From Candidatus Daviesbacteria bacterium (GTDB lineage Bacteria > Patescibacteria > Microgenomatia > Daviesbacterales > UBA10151), in assembly GCA_016187025.1 (NCBI GenBank), contig JACPKM010000004.1, positions 62,001 through 126,000 of the forward strand: a stretch of 64,000 nt of DNA, in the 5' to 3' direction. Each line of letters opens with the position of its first letter. The first letter of the stretch is position 1. Positions 16,373 to 24,207 of the stretch are shown one piece after another. The notes under the pieces were generated by a model, which saw only the letters and a list, made by a program, of their open reading frames with translations, made no database searches and was not told the origin of the DNA. A program made the position numbers and the translations under genes.

Positions 16373-17515
16373 TTAGGATTTCATTAATCTATACTCATAA
16401 GCCAAAAGAGGATTGGCTAATACTGCAGCTGCTATTTGAACCATATCTGCTCCTGTATTTAGAAACTTATCAACATCTTGAGGTTCAATAATTCCACCTC
16501 CACCTAAAATTTCATATTTTAATCCTTCCTCTTCTCTTATTTCTGCAGCCCATTTAGTGTGTTCTAGGGCAATTTCCTGATCAGCAATGCCGCAAACCCC
16601 CGAGGTTCTTCTGCCTGGTAGGATATCTGATCCATCTATTGCTAAGACTGTCATTTTTAAAGCATTAATTCCTGAGACATAATTTAGGTTGTCTCCTGCT
16701 GCATAAAAGACTTTTTTCATCTGCTCTTTTGATTTGAAAACACCAAATTTTACTCCCACTGGGACTTTAGGAAACCTTCTTTTAAATTCTGATAAAACAT
16801 AATTTACAAGTTTGATGTTTTGAAACATCTCACCTTCCTGTGGATTTTCTGTCACATTTGGACAAGCTAGATTCAGCTCAATAATATCTGCTCCGCCGAG
16901 GACTGCAGCAGTTGCTCCAATTAACAAATCAGAAGCTGTTTCTATAATTTGAGCATCTGCACTATGACCTTGTCGATCTTCAGGAGTAGTTGCAGTTACG
17001 CTGCATGTTAAAATCTGTCCATCTTTCATAACTTTTCTTTGCTCAGGTAACTCTTTGGCCCAGGTTAAAATATCAGAAGAAGGATTTCCAAAAGAATTAG
17101 TCATGCTTTTATAATTTTCCCACGCTTTGGGATTTATACTGGCAGATAAGCTGTCTTCTAAGTGAGGTTTGGAAACTGGATTTTCCTGATGGACTATTGC
17201 AATATTGGGCTCTTTATTTGATTTCCTGGGAACAGTTCTTCTGGTTTTTTGTATTACCATCCCAAAACCCATTTTAAAATAAAAATCAGTCCAGATTTTT
17301 CCGGATGCAGGTCCTGCAGCTATCGCAATAGGAGAGATTAATCTATGGCCTAAAAACTTAAATTTCTTTTGGGCGGAAAGTGGAGGGAATTTATTGGAAA
17401 GCCAAACAGGAGGTTTGGAAATTACCTTTTCCCAAGGAGCCTTAATATTATAAATAAGAGATGGTTGCTCAGGATGACGGTAATATTGAGCTTTTTTTAA
17501 ATTATTTTTTGCCAT
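16373..17515 (-). CDS. pyrD: Dihydroorotate dehydrogenase
   Basis: A 380-residue FMN enzyme oxidising dihydroorotate to orotate. FMN/substrate motifs include IAIAAGPASGK near 60, IELNLACPNVTENP, and the C-terminal GGGGIIEPQDV...GADMVQIAAAVL that closes the TIM barrel around the FMN phosphate. Class is unclear: the length exceeds class 1 enzymes but NLACPN is class-1-like. No electron-transfer subunit (pyrK) is nearby. It is the last gene of pyrE-pyrB-pyrC-pyrD, 61 bp after pyrC. Confidence 0.86.
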   Translation of the reverse strand: MAKNNLKKAQYYRHPEQPSLIYNIKAPWEKVISKPPVWLSNKFPPLSAQKKFKFLGHRLISPIAIAAGPASGKIWTDFYFKMGFGMVIQKTRRTVPRKSNKEPNIAIVHQENPVSKPHLEDSLSASINPKAWENYKSMTNSFGNPSSDILTWAKELPEQRKVMKDGQILTCSVTATTPEDRQGHSADAQIIETASDLLIGATAAVLGGADIIELNLACPNVTENPQEGEMFQNIKLVNYVLSEFKRRFPKVPVGVKFGVFKSKEQMKKVFYAAGDNLNYVSGINALKMTVLAIDGSDILPGRRTSGVCGIADQEIALEHTKWAAEIREEEGLKYEILGGGGIIEPQDVDKFLNTGADMVQIAAAVLANPLLAYEYRLMKS

Positions 17516-17576
17516 TTTTGATTTTTTCTACAATAGAGTTTTGAGGCTTAGTTGTCAATAGGTAGCCACAAAAGTC

Positions 17577-18647
17577 TTAATTTACCGGATAGATAACTTG
17601 ACCCTTTGGAGGTTTCACTACGCTTCCATTCTTAAAAACAACGTTACCTCTTAAAATGATCCTTTTTATCTTTCCTGTAACCTTGATTCCTTCAAAAGGG
17701 GTCCAGGCGCATTTGGTATATAAGTGTCTAGCGTCTAGCGTATAGCGCAAGTTTGGGTCGACTTCTACAAAAGTATCAGGTTGCTCGGGAATATTAAAGA
17801 TCTTTCTAGGATTAGTATTTGTCAGTTCAATCAATCTTTCTATTGTTAATCTACCCTCGTTTACTGCTGTTAGAAGTAAAGGTAGGGTAGTTTCCAAACC
17901 TGGAACACCGTTTGGAGGCTGGATAGTATTTAATTTTTCTTCTCGGGTATGTGGAGCATGATCTGAGGCAATGGTATTGATAGTCCCATCTGCAATTGCT
18001 TCCCAAAGAGTATCCTGATCTGTTTTTGTAGACAGGGGAGGGCGCATAATAGCAAAGGGACCAAGTCTTTTACGTTCTTTTTCTGTTAAAAATAAATGGT
18101 GACAGGAAACTTCACAGGTAATTTGTACGCCTTCTTTTTTTGCTTGTTTTATTAATTCAATTTCTTCTTTTAAGCTAATATGACAGATATGTAACTTGTT
18201 GCCATTTTTCTTTGCTAACTTTATAGCATTTTTTAAAGTTTCGTCTTCTGCGTGGACCATCAAAACCTTTTCTTTAGGCCAAGAGGAAAAGATAATCTGT
18301 AAAGCTTTTGGATCTTTTTGAAGTAATGTTCCTGTTGTGTGATTCATGTAAACTTTAAGTGCAAAAACTTTATCGACTATTTCTTTGAAAAAATTACTGC
18401 TTTCTCGGGTAGCGCCAAAGTGCAAACCAACATCAGAGTATATTCTGCCTGTTGCAAGTTTAACTTTTTTACTGATTGCATCCGGTGTAATTGTGGGTTC
18501 CGGGTTGTTGGGCATATCTAAAATGAGCGTATAACCGCCGGCAATTGCAGCTTTTGTGCCCGTTTCAAAATCTTCTTTTTGAGTGGCACCAGGTTCCCTT
18601 AAATGAACATGAGTATCAATAAGCCCCGGGAGAATTAAATTCTTCAT
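17577..18647 (-). CDS. pyrC: Dihydroorotase
   Basis: A 356-residue zinc amidohydrolase that cyclises carbamoyl-aspartate to dihydroorotate. DTHVHLREPG (11-20) gives the first metal ligands. FALKVYMNHTTG holds the likely carboxylated Lys. HICHIS and SDHAPHTREEK give the remaining metal and catalytic residues. The motif set is type I. The start overlaps the pyrB stop (ATGA), so translation is coupled. Near the end, RYTLDARHLYT is encoded by a heptamer tandem repeat (17726-17748) without any change in the expected protein length. Confidence 0.93.
   Translation of the reverse strand: MKNLILPGLIDTHVHLREPGATQKEDFETGTKAAIAGGYTLILDMPNNPEPTITPDAISKKVKLATGRIYSDVGLHFGATRESSNFFKEIVDKVFALKVYMNHTTGTLLQKDPKALQIIFSSWPKEKVLMVHAEDETLKNAIKLAKKNGNKLHICHISLKEEIELIKQAKKEGVQITCEVSCHHLFLTEKERKRLGPFAIMRPPLSTKTDQDTLWEAIADGTINTIASDHAPHTREEKLNTIQPPNGVPGLETTLPLLLTAVNEGRLTIERLIELTNTNPRKIFNIPEQPDTFVEVDPNLRYTLDARHLYTKCAWTPFEGIKVTGKIKRIILRGNVVFKNGSVVKPPKGQVIYPVN
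17726..17748. repeat. Heptamer tandem repeat GTNNAGC inside pyrC
   Basis: On the plus strand GTCTAGC, GTCTAGC, GTATAGC follow without gaps (17726-17746), then GC. Two related units, GTAAAGC and GTGAAGC, occur inside proS at 39753-39766, there on the coding strand; here they lie on the non-coding strand. Confidence 0.6.
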
Positions 18648-19615
18648 CCTTTTAAAACAAGCTTAAGAAGCGCCATTCGCACATACATTCCATTCCGAAC
18701 CTGTGCTTTTAAATAAACTGCTCTCGGATCATTGTCAATCTCTGTTGATATTTCTCCTACCCGAGGTAGGGCATGCATGATAATACTTTCTTTTTTCATT
18801 TTGTTTACTAATTTTTTATCTACTGAATACTTTCCTTGAATCTGTTTGTATAACTTCGCCGGTAAAAACTCCTTTTTAACCCTTGTAACATACAATACAT
18901 CAGCTTCACCAATAACATCATCAATATTTACCAATTCCTGAAACTGAATATTTCTCTCCTTCAGGTAACTATATACCTCTTGATTTAACTTTACCTGAGG
19001 TGGTGAGACAAAACTGATTTTGATTCCAGGGTATAAAGATAAAAGCATAGCAAGAGAATTAACAGGTCGGTAATGAGCCAGCTCCCCAAAAAAAACAACA
19101 TGAAGTTTATTTACATTAGGAAACTTTTCCTTAATTGTATAGAGATCATAGAGAGCTTGTGTGGGATGTTCGCCAATGCCATCTCCTGCATTAATAATTG
19201 GCACATATTTTGCTATTTCTGCAGCTTTTTGAACCGATCCCACTTCTGGATGACGTATTACAATTAAGTCACAATAGGCCTCATATGTTCTAATTGTATC
19301 CTCAAATGATTCTCCTTTTGCCATAGATGAGGAGCTAATTGTCATTTCAATTGTTTGTCCACCAAGTTGTTTCATAGAAGCTGAGAATGACCCAAAAGTT
19401 CTAGAAGAAGGTTCAAAAAAAAGTAAGGTAGAGATTTTGCCTTTTAGAAGATCAGAAGGGCGAGCATTTTTGGCGATTGCAGCCATTTGTCCAGTTACAG
19501 AAAAAAGTTTTTTAATTGATAAAAGATCGAATTGTTCAGACGAGAGAATATCTTTTCCCTTAAAGTCTCCGTTAATTTTAGTATAGTTAGTAGTCAACAC
19601 TTTTTGGTTTTTCAT
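18644..19615 (-). CDS. pyrB: Aspartate carbamoyltransferase catalytic subunit
   Basis: A 323-residue enzyme that condenses carbamoyl phosphate with aspartate. The carbamoyl-phosphate site is FFEPSSRTFGSF, with Ser-Arg-Thr. The mobile loop SSSSMAKGES supplies the catalytic Lys. HPTQALYDLYTI and HALPR near the end complete the site. Its first 29 nt overlap the end of pyrE, and its stop overlaps pyrC by 4 nt. No regulatory subunit pyrI is in the window, so allosteric control by CTP through PyrI is not supported here. Confidence 0.94.
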   Translation of the reverse strand: MKNQKVLTTNYTKINGDFKGKDILSSEQFDLLSIKKLFSVTGQMAAIAKNARPSDLLKGKISTLLFFEPSSRTFGSFSASMKQLGGQTIEMTISSSSMAKGESFEDTIRTYEAYCDLIVIRHPEVGSVQKAAEIAKYVPIINAGDGIGEHPTQALYDLYTIKEKFPNVNKLHVVFFGELAHYRPVNSLAMLLSLYPGIKISFVSPPQVKLNQEVYSYLKERNIQFQELVNIDDVIGEADVLYVTRVKKEFLPAKLYKQIQGKYSVDKKLVNKMKKESIIMHALPRVGEISTEIDNDPRAVYLKAQVRNGMYVRMALLKLVLKG

Positions 19616-20273
19616 CTAATTTATTCTTCTCTGCCCAGTTCCAGGGATCATCGCGCCATTTCAAAATCACTTCTTTTTCTTTTGAGCCGATTAATTTCAG
19701 ACTCATTGCTTCATCCACCAGCTCATCTAAATTTGTCAAAGTGAATAAGTTTATACTTTTTTGTTTATATTTTTTAGAAGTATCTTTAAATCCATAATCA
19801 AGAAATGCCAAGCAGGTATTTATTTTTCCTCCTTCTTCCCGGATTGTATCTATTGCAGACAAAGAGCTTTTACCCGTACTAATTAAATCCTCTATCAGCA
19901 GTACCTTTGCTCCTTTTTTCATTACTCCTTCTACCAGTTTTCCTTTACCATGGTCTTTTTTCTCACCTCTGACATAAACCATTGGCAAGTTTAAAAGCTC
20001 TGCCAGCCATCCTGCAGGAGGAATCCCAGCAGTTGATGTGCCGGCAATAACTTCAAAATCAAGTTTATTTTCATCAATTAGATGTGATAGATAAAAAGTG
20101 ATTTCTTTTCTTTTTAAAGGATATCCCATCAGCAGTCTGTTGTCTGTATAAATTGGAGAGATAATTCCGGAGACAAATTTGTAAGGTTTGTTAGGGGAAA
20201 GGGTGACTGCTTTAATTTCTAAAAGAATCTTTGCTACTCTTTGTGCTGTACTTAAGCTACTATTCCCTACCAT
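19587..20273 (-). CDS. pyrE: Orotate phosphoribosyltransferase
   Basis: A 228-residue type I phosphoribosyltransferase making OMP from orotate and PRPP. The PRPP motif VLLIEDLISTGKSS is clear, and YVRGEKKDHGKGKLVEG matches the flexible catalytic loop with its Lys-rich signature. It lies between an unrecognised 106-residue gene (14-nt overlap) and pyrB (29-nt overlap). The C-terminal KNKLDEKPKSVDY tail lies in the overlap and may vary. No pyrF is seen in the window, so OMP decarboxylase must be elsewhere. Confidence 0.92.
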   Translation of the reverse strand: MVGNSSLSTAQRVAKILLEIKAVTLSPNKPYKFVSGIISPIYTDNRLLMGYPLKRKEITFYLSHLIDENKLDFEVIAGTSTAGIPPAGWLAELLNLPMVYVRGEKKDHGKGKLVEGVMKKGAKVLLIEDLISTGKSSLSAIDTIREEGGKINTCLAFLDYGFKDTSKKYKQKSINLFTLTNLDELVDEAMSLKLIGSKEKEVILKWRDDPWNWAEKNKLDEKPKSVDY

Positions 20274-20580
20274 TTCTTCTGCCTTCTCCAGAGGCTCTAG
20301 GAGCTACACTGCAGGGTAAAACGAAAGGTCCATCAATTGGGCTACCAGGAACAAATGATGGAGGTAATAATACACTAAGACCTGACTCAGGGTCTTTAAA
20401 TATTCTTGCTCCTGGGATACCTACACGTGCAGTTCGTTCTTCTGTTGCTGAGGCTAAAACGGTTACATTCCATCTTTGACCTCCAGATCTGACGTAATAT
20501 ATAGGTTTGCATGCACTTGACTGTTTATTTTCTGCCCCATTAGGGTCTACTTGAACTCGCCCGTTATCTGTCTCTGGCAT
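20260..20580 (-). CDS. Hypothetical 106-residue protein heading the pyrimidine operon
   Basis: Unrecognised. The protein is polar, rich in Gly, Pro, Arg and Ser, with PIYYVRSGGQRWNVTVLASATEE in the middle, and has no signal peptide. It is the first gene after the strong minus-strand promoter at 20630-20601, and its end overlaps pyrE by 14 nt. The frame is supported by position and coupling rather than homology. It could instead be leader sequence for pyrE, with some coding-like appearance by chance. Confidence 0.5.
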   Translation of the reverse strand: MPETDNGRVQVDPNGAENKQSSACKPIYYVRSGGQRWNVTVLASATEERTARVGIPGARIFKDPESGLSVLLPPSFVPGSPIDGPFVLPCSVAPRASGEGRRNGRE

Positions 20581-20600
20581 AGTTTTAGAATTTCCTAATG

Positions 20601-20630
20601 ACTATACGAAATAAAAAATTGCTTTGTCAA
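20601..20630 (-). promoter_or_regulatory. Promoter of the pyrimidine operon, -35 shared with the mre promoter
   Basis: Minus-strand TTGACA (20630-20625, perfect), an 18-nt spacer, then TATAGT (20606-20601). The first ATG is at 20580. Five of six -35 bases are also part of the plus-strand mreC -35 box. Confidence 0.7.
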
Positions 20631-20652
20631 GACATCAATTTAGTGATATATT
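20624..20652 (+). promoter_or_regulatory. Promoter of mreC-mreD-PBP2
   Basis: TTGTCA (20624-20629), a 17-nt spacer, TATATT (20647-20652). ATG 20660 follows after 7 nt, so the message is probably leaderless. The -35 overlaps that of the divergent pyrimidine promoter. Confidence 0.7.
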
Positions 20653-20659
20653 GGGCAGG

Positions 20660-21448
20660 ATGGAAAAGGTCTTTCCTAATCTTCAACTTTTCTTAATTTT
20701 AATTTTGATTTCTGTACTTATCTTTGCTGGGGATAGTTTTAGGCTGTTTAACTATCCACAACAGGGAGTGTATTTTTTAACAAATCCAATTTCTTTTGGA
20801 CTATATAACCTAAAACAAAAAATTGGGAAACAACTCCATTTTATTGTTGCAGCTAGGTTTGCTGCCCAAGAAAATAAAGCTATGCAAAACCAGCTGGCAG
20901 GATTGCTATCTGAAATTGCTCAGTTGAAAAGGAAACTGGCAGAAACCGAGAGCTTGCTTTTACAACAACAACACCTAGATCCCAGAACTTACAATCTAAA
21001 AGCGGCAAGGCCAATTGGTCTTGACAGGTATTTAAGAATAGATAAAGGTGAGCAGGATGGTTTAAAGGTAGGTCAGGCAGTGATTTTTAAAGATAACTAT
21101 ATTGGGAAAATCATTAGCATTTCTTCTTCCTCTTCGAATATTCAAATACTTACAGACCCTGATTCTAAAATATCGGCCTTTTCGATAAATAAAAATGGTA
21201 AAGCAATGGGTTTGTTAGCTGGTCAATTTGGCACAGAGACACTTCTTGATAAAATTTTACATGAAGAGGCAGTTGAGGAAGGTGATTTAGTGTATTCAGA
21301 GGGTACTGAGGGGTTTTTACCCAGGGGACTTATTTTAGGAAAAGTAGTTAAAGTTCTGGTAAGAGAAAACGAGGTATTCAAGCAAGCGCAAGTTGTTCCG
21401 GTATTGGATATCAGGGATTTAGATTTAGTATTTGTTATGACTGAGTAA
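20660..21448 (+). CDS. mreC: Rod-shape-determining protein MreC
   Basis: A 262-residue bitopic protein that scaffolds the elongation complex. A membrane helix at about 7-25 is followed by a coiled coil (about 60-95, with Gln/Leu heptads) and the MreC beta-barrel domain (KAARPIGLDRYLRIDKGEQDGLKVGQAVIF). An in-frame TTG at 20624 is the -35 box itself, so ATG 20660 is the start. It is the first gene of mreC-mreD-PBP2, with 1 bp between mreC and mreD. Confidence 0.9.
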   Translation: MEKVFPNLQLFLILILISVLIFAGDSFRLFNYPQQGVYFLTNPISFGLYNLKQKIGKQLHFIVAARFAAQENKAMQNQLAGLLSEIAQLKRKLAETESLLLQQQHLDPRTYNLKAARPIGLDRYLRIDKGEQDGLKVGQAVIFKDNYIGKIISISSSSSNIQILTDPDSKISAFSINKNGKAMGLLAGQFGTETLLDKILHEEAVEEGDLVYSEGTEGFLPRGLILGKVVKVLVRENEVFKQAQVVPVLDIRDLDLVFVMTE

Positions 21449-21449
21449 T

Positions 21450-21911
21450 ATGAAGACTTTACTGGCTTTACTGATTATTGTTGCTTTTTTGCAGACTACA
21501 ATTTTGCCATTCGATTTGGTGGTAGTTATTCTAATATTGCGCTCAGTTGTTAAAGCTGACCAGTTAAATCTATATTTAGGGTTTGGAATGGGTTTGTTGG
21601 TTTCTCATCTGTCTGCTATACCAATTGGAGTAGATAGCATTATATATTTGGTATTAATACAGATTACCAGAAGCTTTGCAAAGTCTCAATTTTCTGAAAA
21701 TATCTTTTTGTTTTTGCCTTTGGCTGTTGTACTTTTGATTATCAGTAATGTTTCCAAGGCGTTGATTTTTAATCAGTCGATAAGCTTGTGGCCGGAGGTT
21801 GCAACTCAAATACTTTTGGCAATCCCAGTTTACTATGCCCTTAAGCTTTGGGAAGAAAGATTCATCTTTAAAAAAGAGATAAAGTTAAGATATAGTGAAA
21901 AGTTTCGTTAA
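21450..21911 (+). CDS. mreD: MreD-like integral membrane protein
   Basis: A 153-residue protein with about five hydrophobic helices and no long loops. MreD proteins are poorly conserved, so the call rests on size, topology and the position between mreC and a class B PBP. It would link MreC to the wall-synthesis complex in the membrane. It starts 1 bp after mreC and ends 12 bp before the PBP2 gene. Confidence 0.82.
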   Translation: MKTLLALLIIVAFLQTTILPFDLVVVILILRSVVKADQLNLYLGFGMGLLVSHLSAIPIGVDSIIYLVLIQITRSFAKSQFSENIFLFLPLAVVLLIISNVSKALIFNQSISLWPEVATQILLAIPVYYALKLWEERFIFKKEIKLRYSEKFR

Positions 21912-21923
21912 AGTAAGTTTTTT

Positions 21924-23792
21924 ATGAAGAAGAAAAAAAAATTAGGTTTAGGATTTGCAGATGAAATAGCAAAGGTAAGAGCACAAACAAACCGTTCAGA
22001 AAGGTACATATCAGCTAATTGGACAGAGAATTTAATCCCAAATTTTAATCCTGAAACATCTGAACTTGAAGGAAAAAATAAATGGGCAGTTACGATCTTT
22101 TTATCCTTTGTGTTATTTGCTTTTTTTATCATTTTTTTAAGGTTATTTCACTTGCAAATTGTGTTAGGAAAGCAAAATAAAGAGTTGGCAGATGGTAACA
22201 GAATCCAGGTGAAAGTTATTCATGCACCACGGGGGGTAATTTATGATAGGAACGGTAAAGTCCTGGCTTCTAATTCCCCTGGATTTAGAGTTTATGATCC
22301 GGAAACTAAAAAAATACGCATATTAGATCGTGAGCATGCTTTTGAAATGGAGGTTAAAAACGATCCTCGAGCCAAAAATCTTGAGGTAGACAATATCAGA
22401 AGCTATGCTTTAGGAGAAACAACTGCACATATAGTAGGATTTTTAGGAGAAATTTCCCAGGACCAACTAAAGCAAGCAACATATAAAACACATAAAGCAG
22501 GAGACTGGATTGGAAAAGAAGGAATAGAGGCTCAATATGAATCTATTTTAAAAGGAATAGATGGTGGAGAAATTATTGAGGTTGATTCAAAGGGTAATAA
22601 AATCAGAACGCTGAGGACAAATGCGCCTATTCCTGGACAAAATATATATTTAACAATTGATGCTGATTTTCAAAAGCTAGTTTTTGAAAAGTTAAAAGAA
22701 GCTATACAAAAATCTGGGTCTTGCTGTGGATCTGCTCTTTCAGCAGATCCACAAACAGGCCAGATACTTGCTTTGGTGTCTTTCCCCTCTTATGACCCAA
22801 ATTTGTTTACCAAAGGAGAAGATGATGGAATTTTGGGCGAGATTTTAACAGACCCCAACTCACCTATTTTAGACAGAGCAATTGGTGGTAGCTATCCGCC
22901 TGGTTCTACTTATAAGATTATTTCATCAATTGCTGCTTTAGAAAGTGGGAAAGTTACTCCTCAGACTCTGGTTGAAGATACAGGGGTTGTTAATTTGGGT
23001 ACCTTTAGTTTTTCAAATTGGTATTTTTCTCAATATGGCAAAACAGAGGGACCTGTTAATTTAGTCAAAGCATTGCAAAGATCAAATGATACATATTTTT
23101 ATCAAATAAGCAGACAAATTGGCGAAGAGGCCTTGACGAGTTGGTCCAAAAGTCTATATTTGGGAAAGAAATTAGGAATAGATTTACCAGGAGAGGTTGA
23201 AGGTCTGGTTCCTTCAAATGACTGGAAAAAGCAAACCTTTGGAGAGGTTTGGTATCCAGGAGATACTCTGCATATGTCAATTGGTCAAGGTTTTCTTTTA
23301 ACAACCCCGGTGCAGGTTTTAGGTTTTACTTCTTTTATTGCTGCAGATGGAATCTTAAACAAACCCCAGCTTATTTTGAAGGTAACCAGAGGAAATACCG
23401 TTACTTCTGAGTTTAAAACTAAGGTTATCGCCTCAGGTTTGGTTAAGCCAGATAATCTTAAGGTGATAAAAGAGGGATTGGAGCAAGTTGCCAAAAACGG
23501 TGGTACAGCCTGGCCATTTTTTACTTTTCCTATTTCTACTGCAGGTAAAACTGGAACTGCTGAGTTTGGGCATCCCAAAAACAAGACTCATGCTTGGTAT
23601 ACCGCCTATGCACCTTCGGATGATCCAAAAATTACTATGACAGTGTTAATAGAAGCAGGAGGTGAAGGGTCTACAAATGCTTCACCTGTGGTCAAGGAAG
23701 CTTTCAGATGGTTTTTCTCACCAGATAAAACTAGCTTATTAAAAGATGTATACCCAGTTTCTACTGAGTCAGCCCAGCAACTGGGAGAATGA
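21924..23792 (+). CDS. mrdA: Penicillin-binding protein 2 (class B transpeptidase of the elongasome)
   Basis: A 622-residue class B PBP that cross-links peptidoglycan during elongation. There is one membrane anchor at about 55-75. The pedestal domain contains APRGVIYDRNGKVLASN, and the transpeptidase motifs are STYK (Ser328, Lys331), SND (Ser387, Asn388) and KTG (542-544). The C-terminus IEAGGEGSTNASPVVKE is typical. It completes the mreC-mreD-mrdA set. The glycosyltransferase partner RodA is not encoded in the window, so it must lie elsewhere. Confidence 0.95.
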   Translation: MKKKKKLGLGFADEIAKVRAQTNRSERYISANWTENLIPNFNPETSELEGKNKWAVTIFLSFVLFAFFIIFLRLFHLQIVLGKQNKELADGNRIQVKVIHAPRGVIYDRNGKVLASNSPGFRVYDPETKKIRILDREHAFEMEVKNDPRAKNLEVDNIRSYALGETTAHIVGFLGEISQDQLKQATYKTHKAGDWIGKEGIEAQYESILKGIDGGEIIEVDSKGNKIRTLRTNAPIPGQNIYLTIDADFQKLVFEKLKEAIQKSGSCCGSALSADPQTGQILALVSFPSYDPNLFTKGEDDGILGEILTDPNSPILDRAIGGSYPPGSTYKIISSIAALESGKVTPQTLVEDTGVVNLGTFSFSNWYFSQYGKTEGPVNLVKALQRSNDTYFYQISRQIGEEALTSWSKSLYLGKKLGIDLPGEVEGLVPSNDWKKQTFGEVWYPGDTLHMSIGQGFLLTTPVQVLGFTSFIAADGILNKPQLILKVTRGNTVTSEFKTKVIASGLVKPDNLKVIKEGLEQVAKNGGTAWPFFTFPISTAGKTGTAEFGHPKNKTHAWYTAYAPSDDPKITMTVLIEAGGEGSTNASPVVKEAFRWFFSPDKTSLLKDVYPVSTESAQQLGE

Positions 23793-23841
23793 AGGTAAGC
23801 GTATACTGGATGAGGTTGGTAAGTTCTGATAGAATTAAATT

Positions 23842-24207
23842 ATGGGTAAAACTGCTCTATTGATTCTGGTATTGTCAGTAATTTTGATCACCGCTGTTTT
23901 AACCATCCTTTTTTTAACTGATAAGAGTAAGTCGGAGCAGTATCGTCCCGGAGAGAGAAGTGAGATAGATGCTGTAATCAATCAAGCCAAGCATATTTAT
24001 GGTCTTAGGAAAAAAGAGGATACTGATTTTTCTCAAGGCCCATGTCTTACTAATGCTTTAATGCCTGGTTGGGTTTTAGATCTGGTTCACAGTCCAAGAC
24101 TAGAAATTGATGACTTGGAAGAAAACCAATGTAAGAGTTTTTTGGAAGGAAGTGCTACTCATTTTGTAGAGCTTGATTTAGAAGGAAATCTGGTCAGAGT
24201 ACGATAG
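23842..24207 (+). CDS. Hypothetical membrane-anchored protein upstream of the Clp-like ATPase
   Basis: Unrecognised 121-residue protein with one N-terminal hydrophobic helix (about 5-25) and a polar, mostly acidic tail with three Cys residues. Its stop is followed directly by the ATG of the AAA+ gene, so the two are probably co-expressed. A TAGAAT box lies 7 nt before the ATG. It could be a periplasmic or extracytoplasmic partner, but nothing in the sequence defines its job. Confidence 0.65.
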   Translation: MGKTALLILVLSVILITAVLTILFLTDKSKSEQYRPGERSEIDAVINQAKHIYGLRKKEDTDFSQGPCLTNALMPGWVLDLVHSPRLEIDDLEENQCKSFLEGSATHFVELDLEGNLVRVR

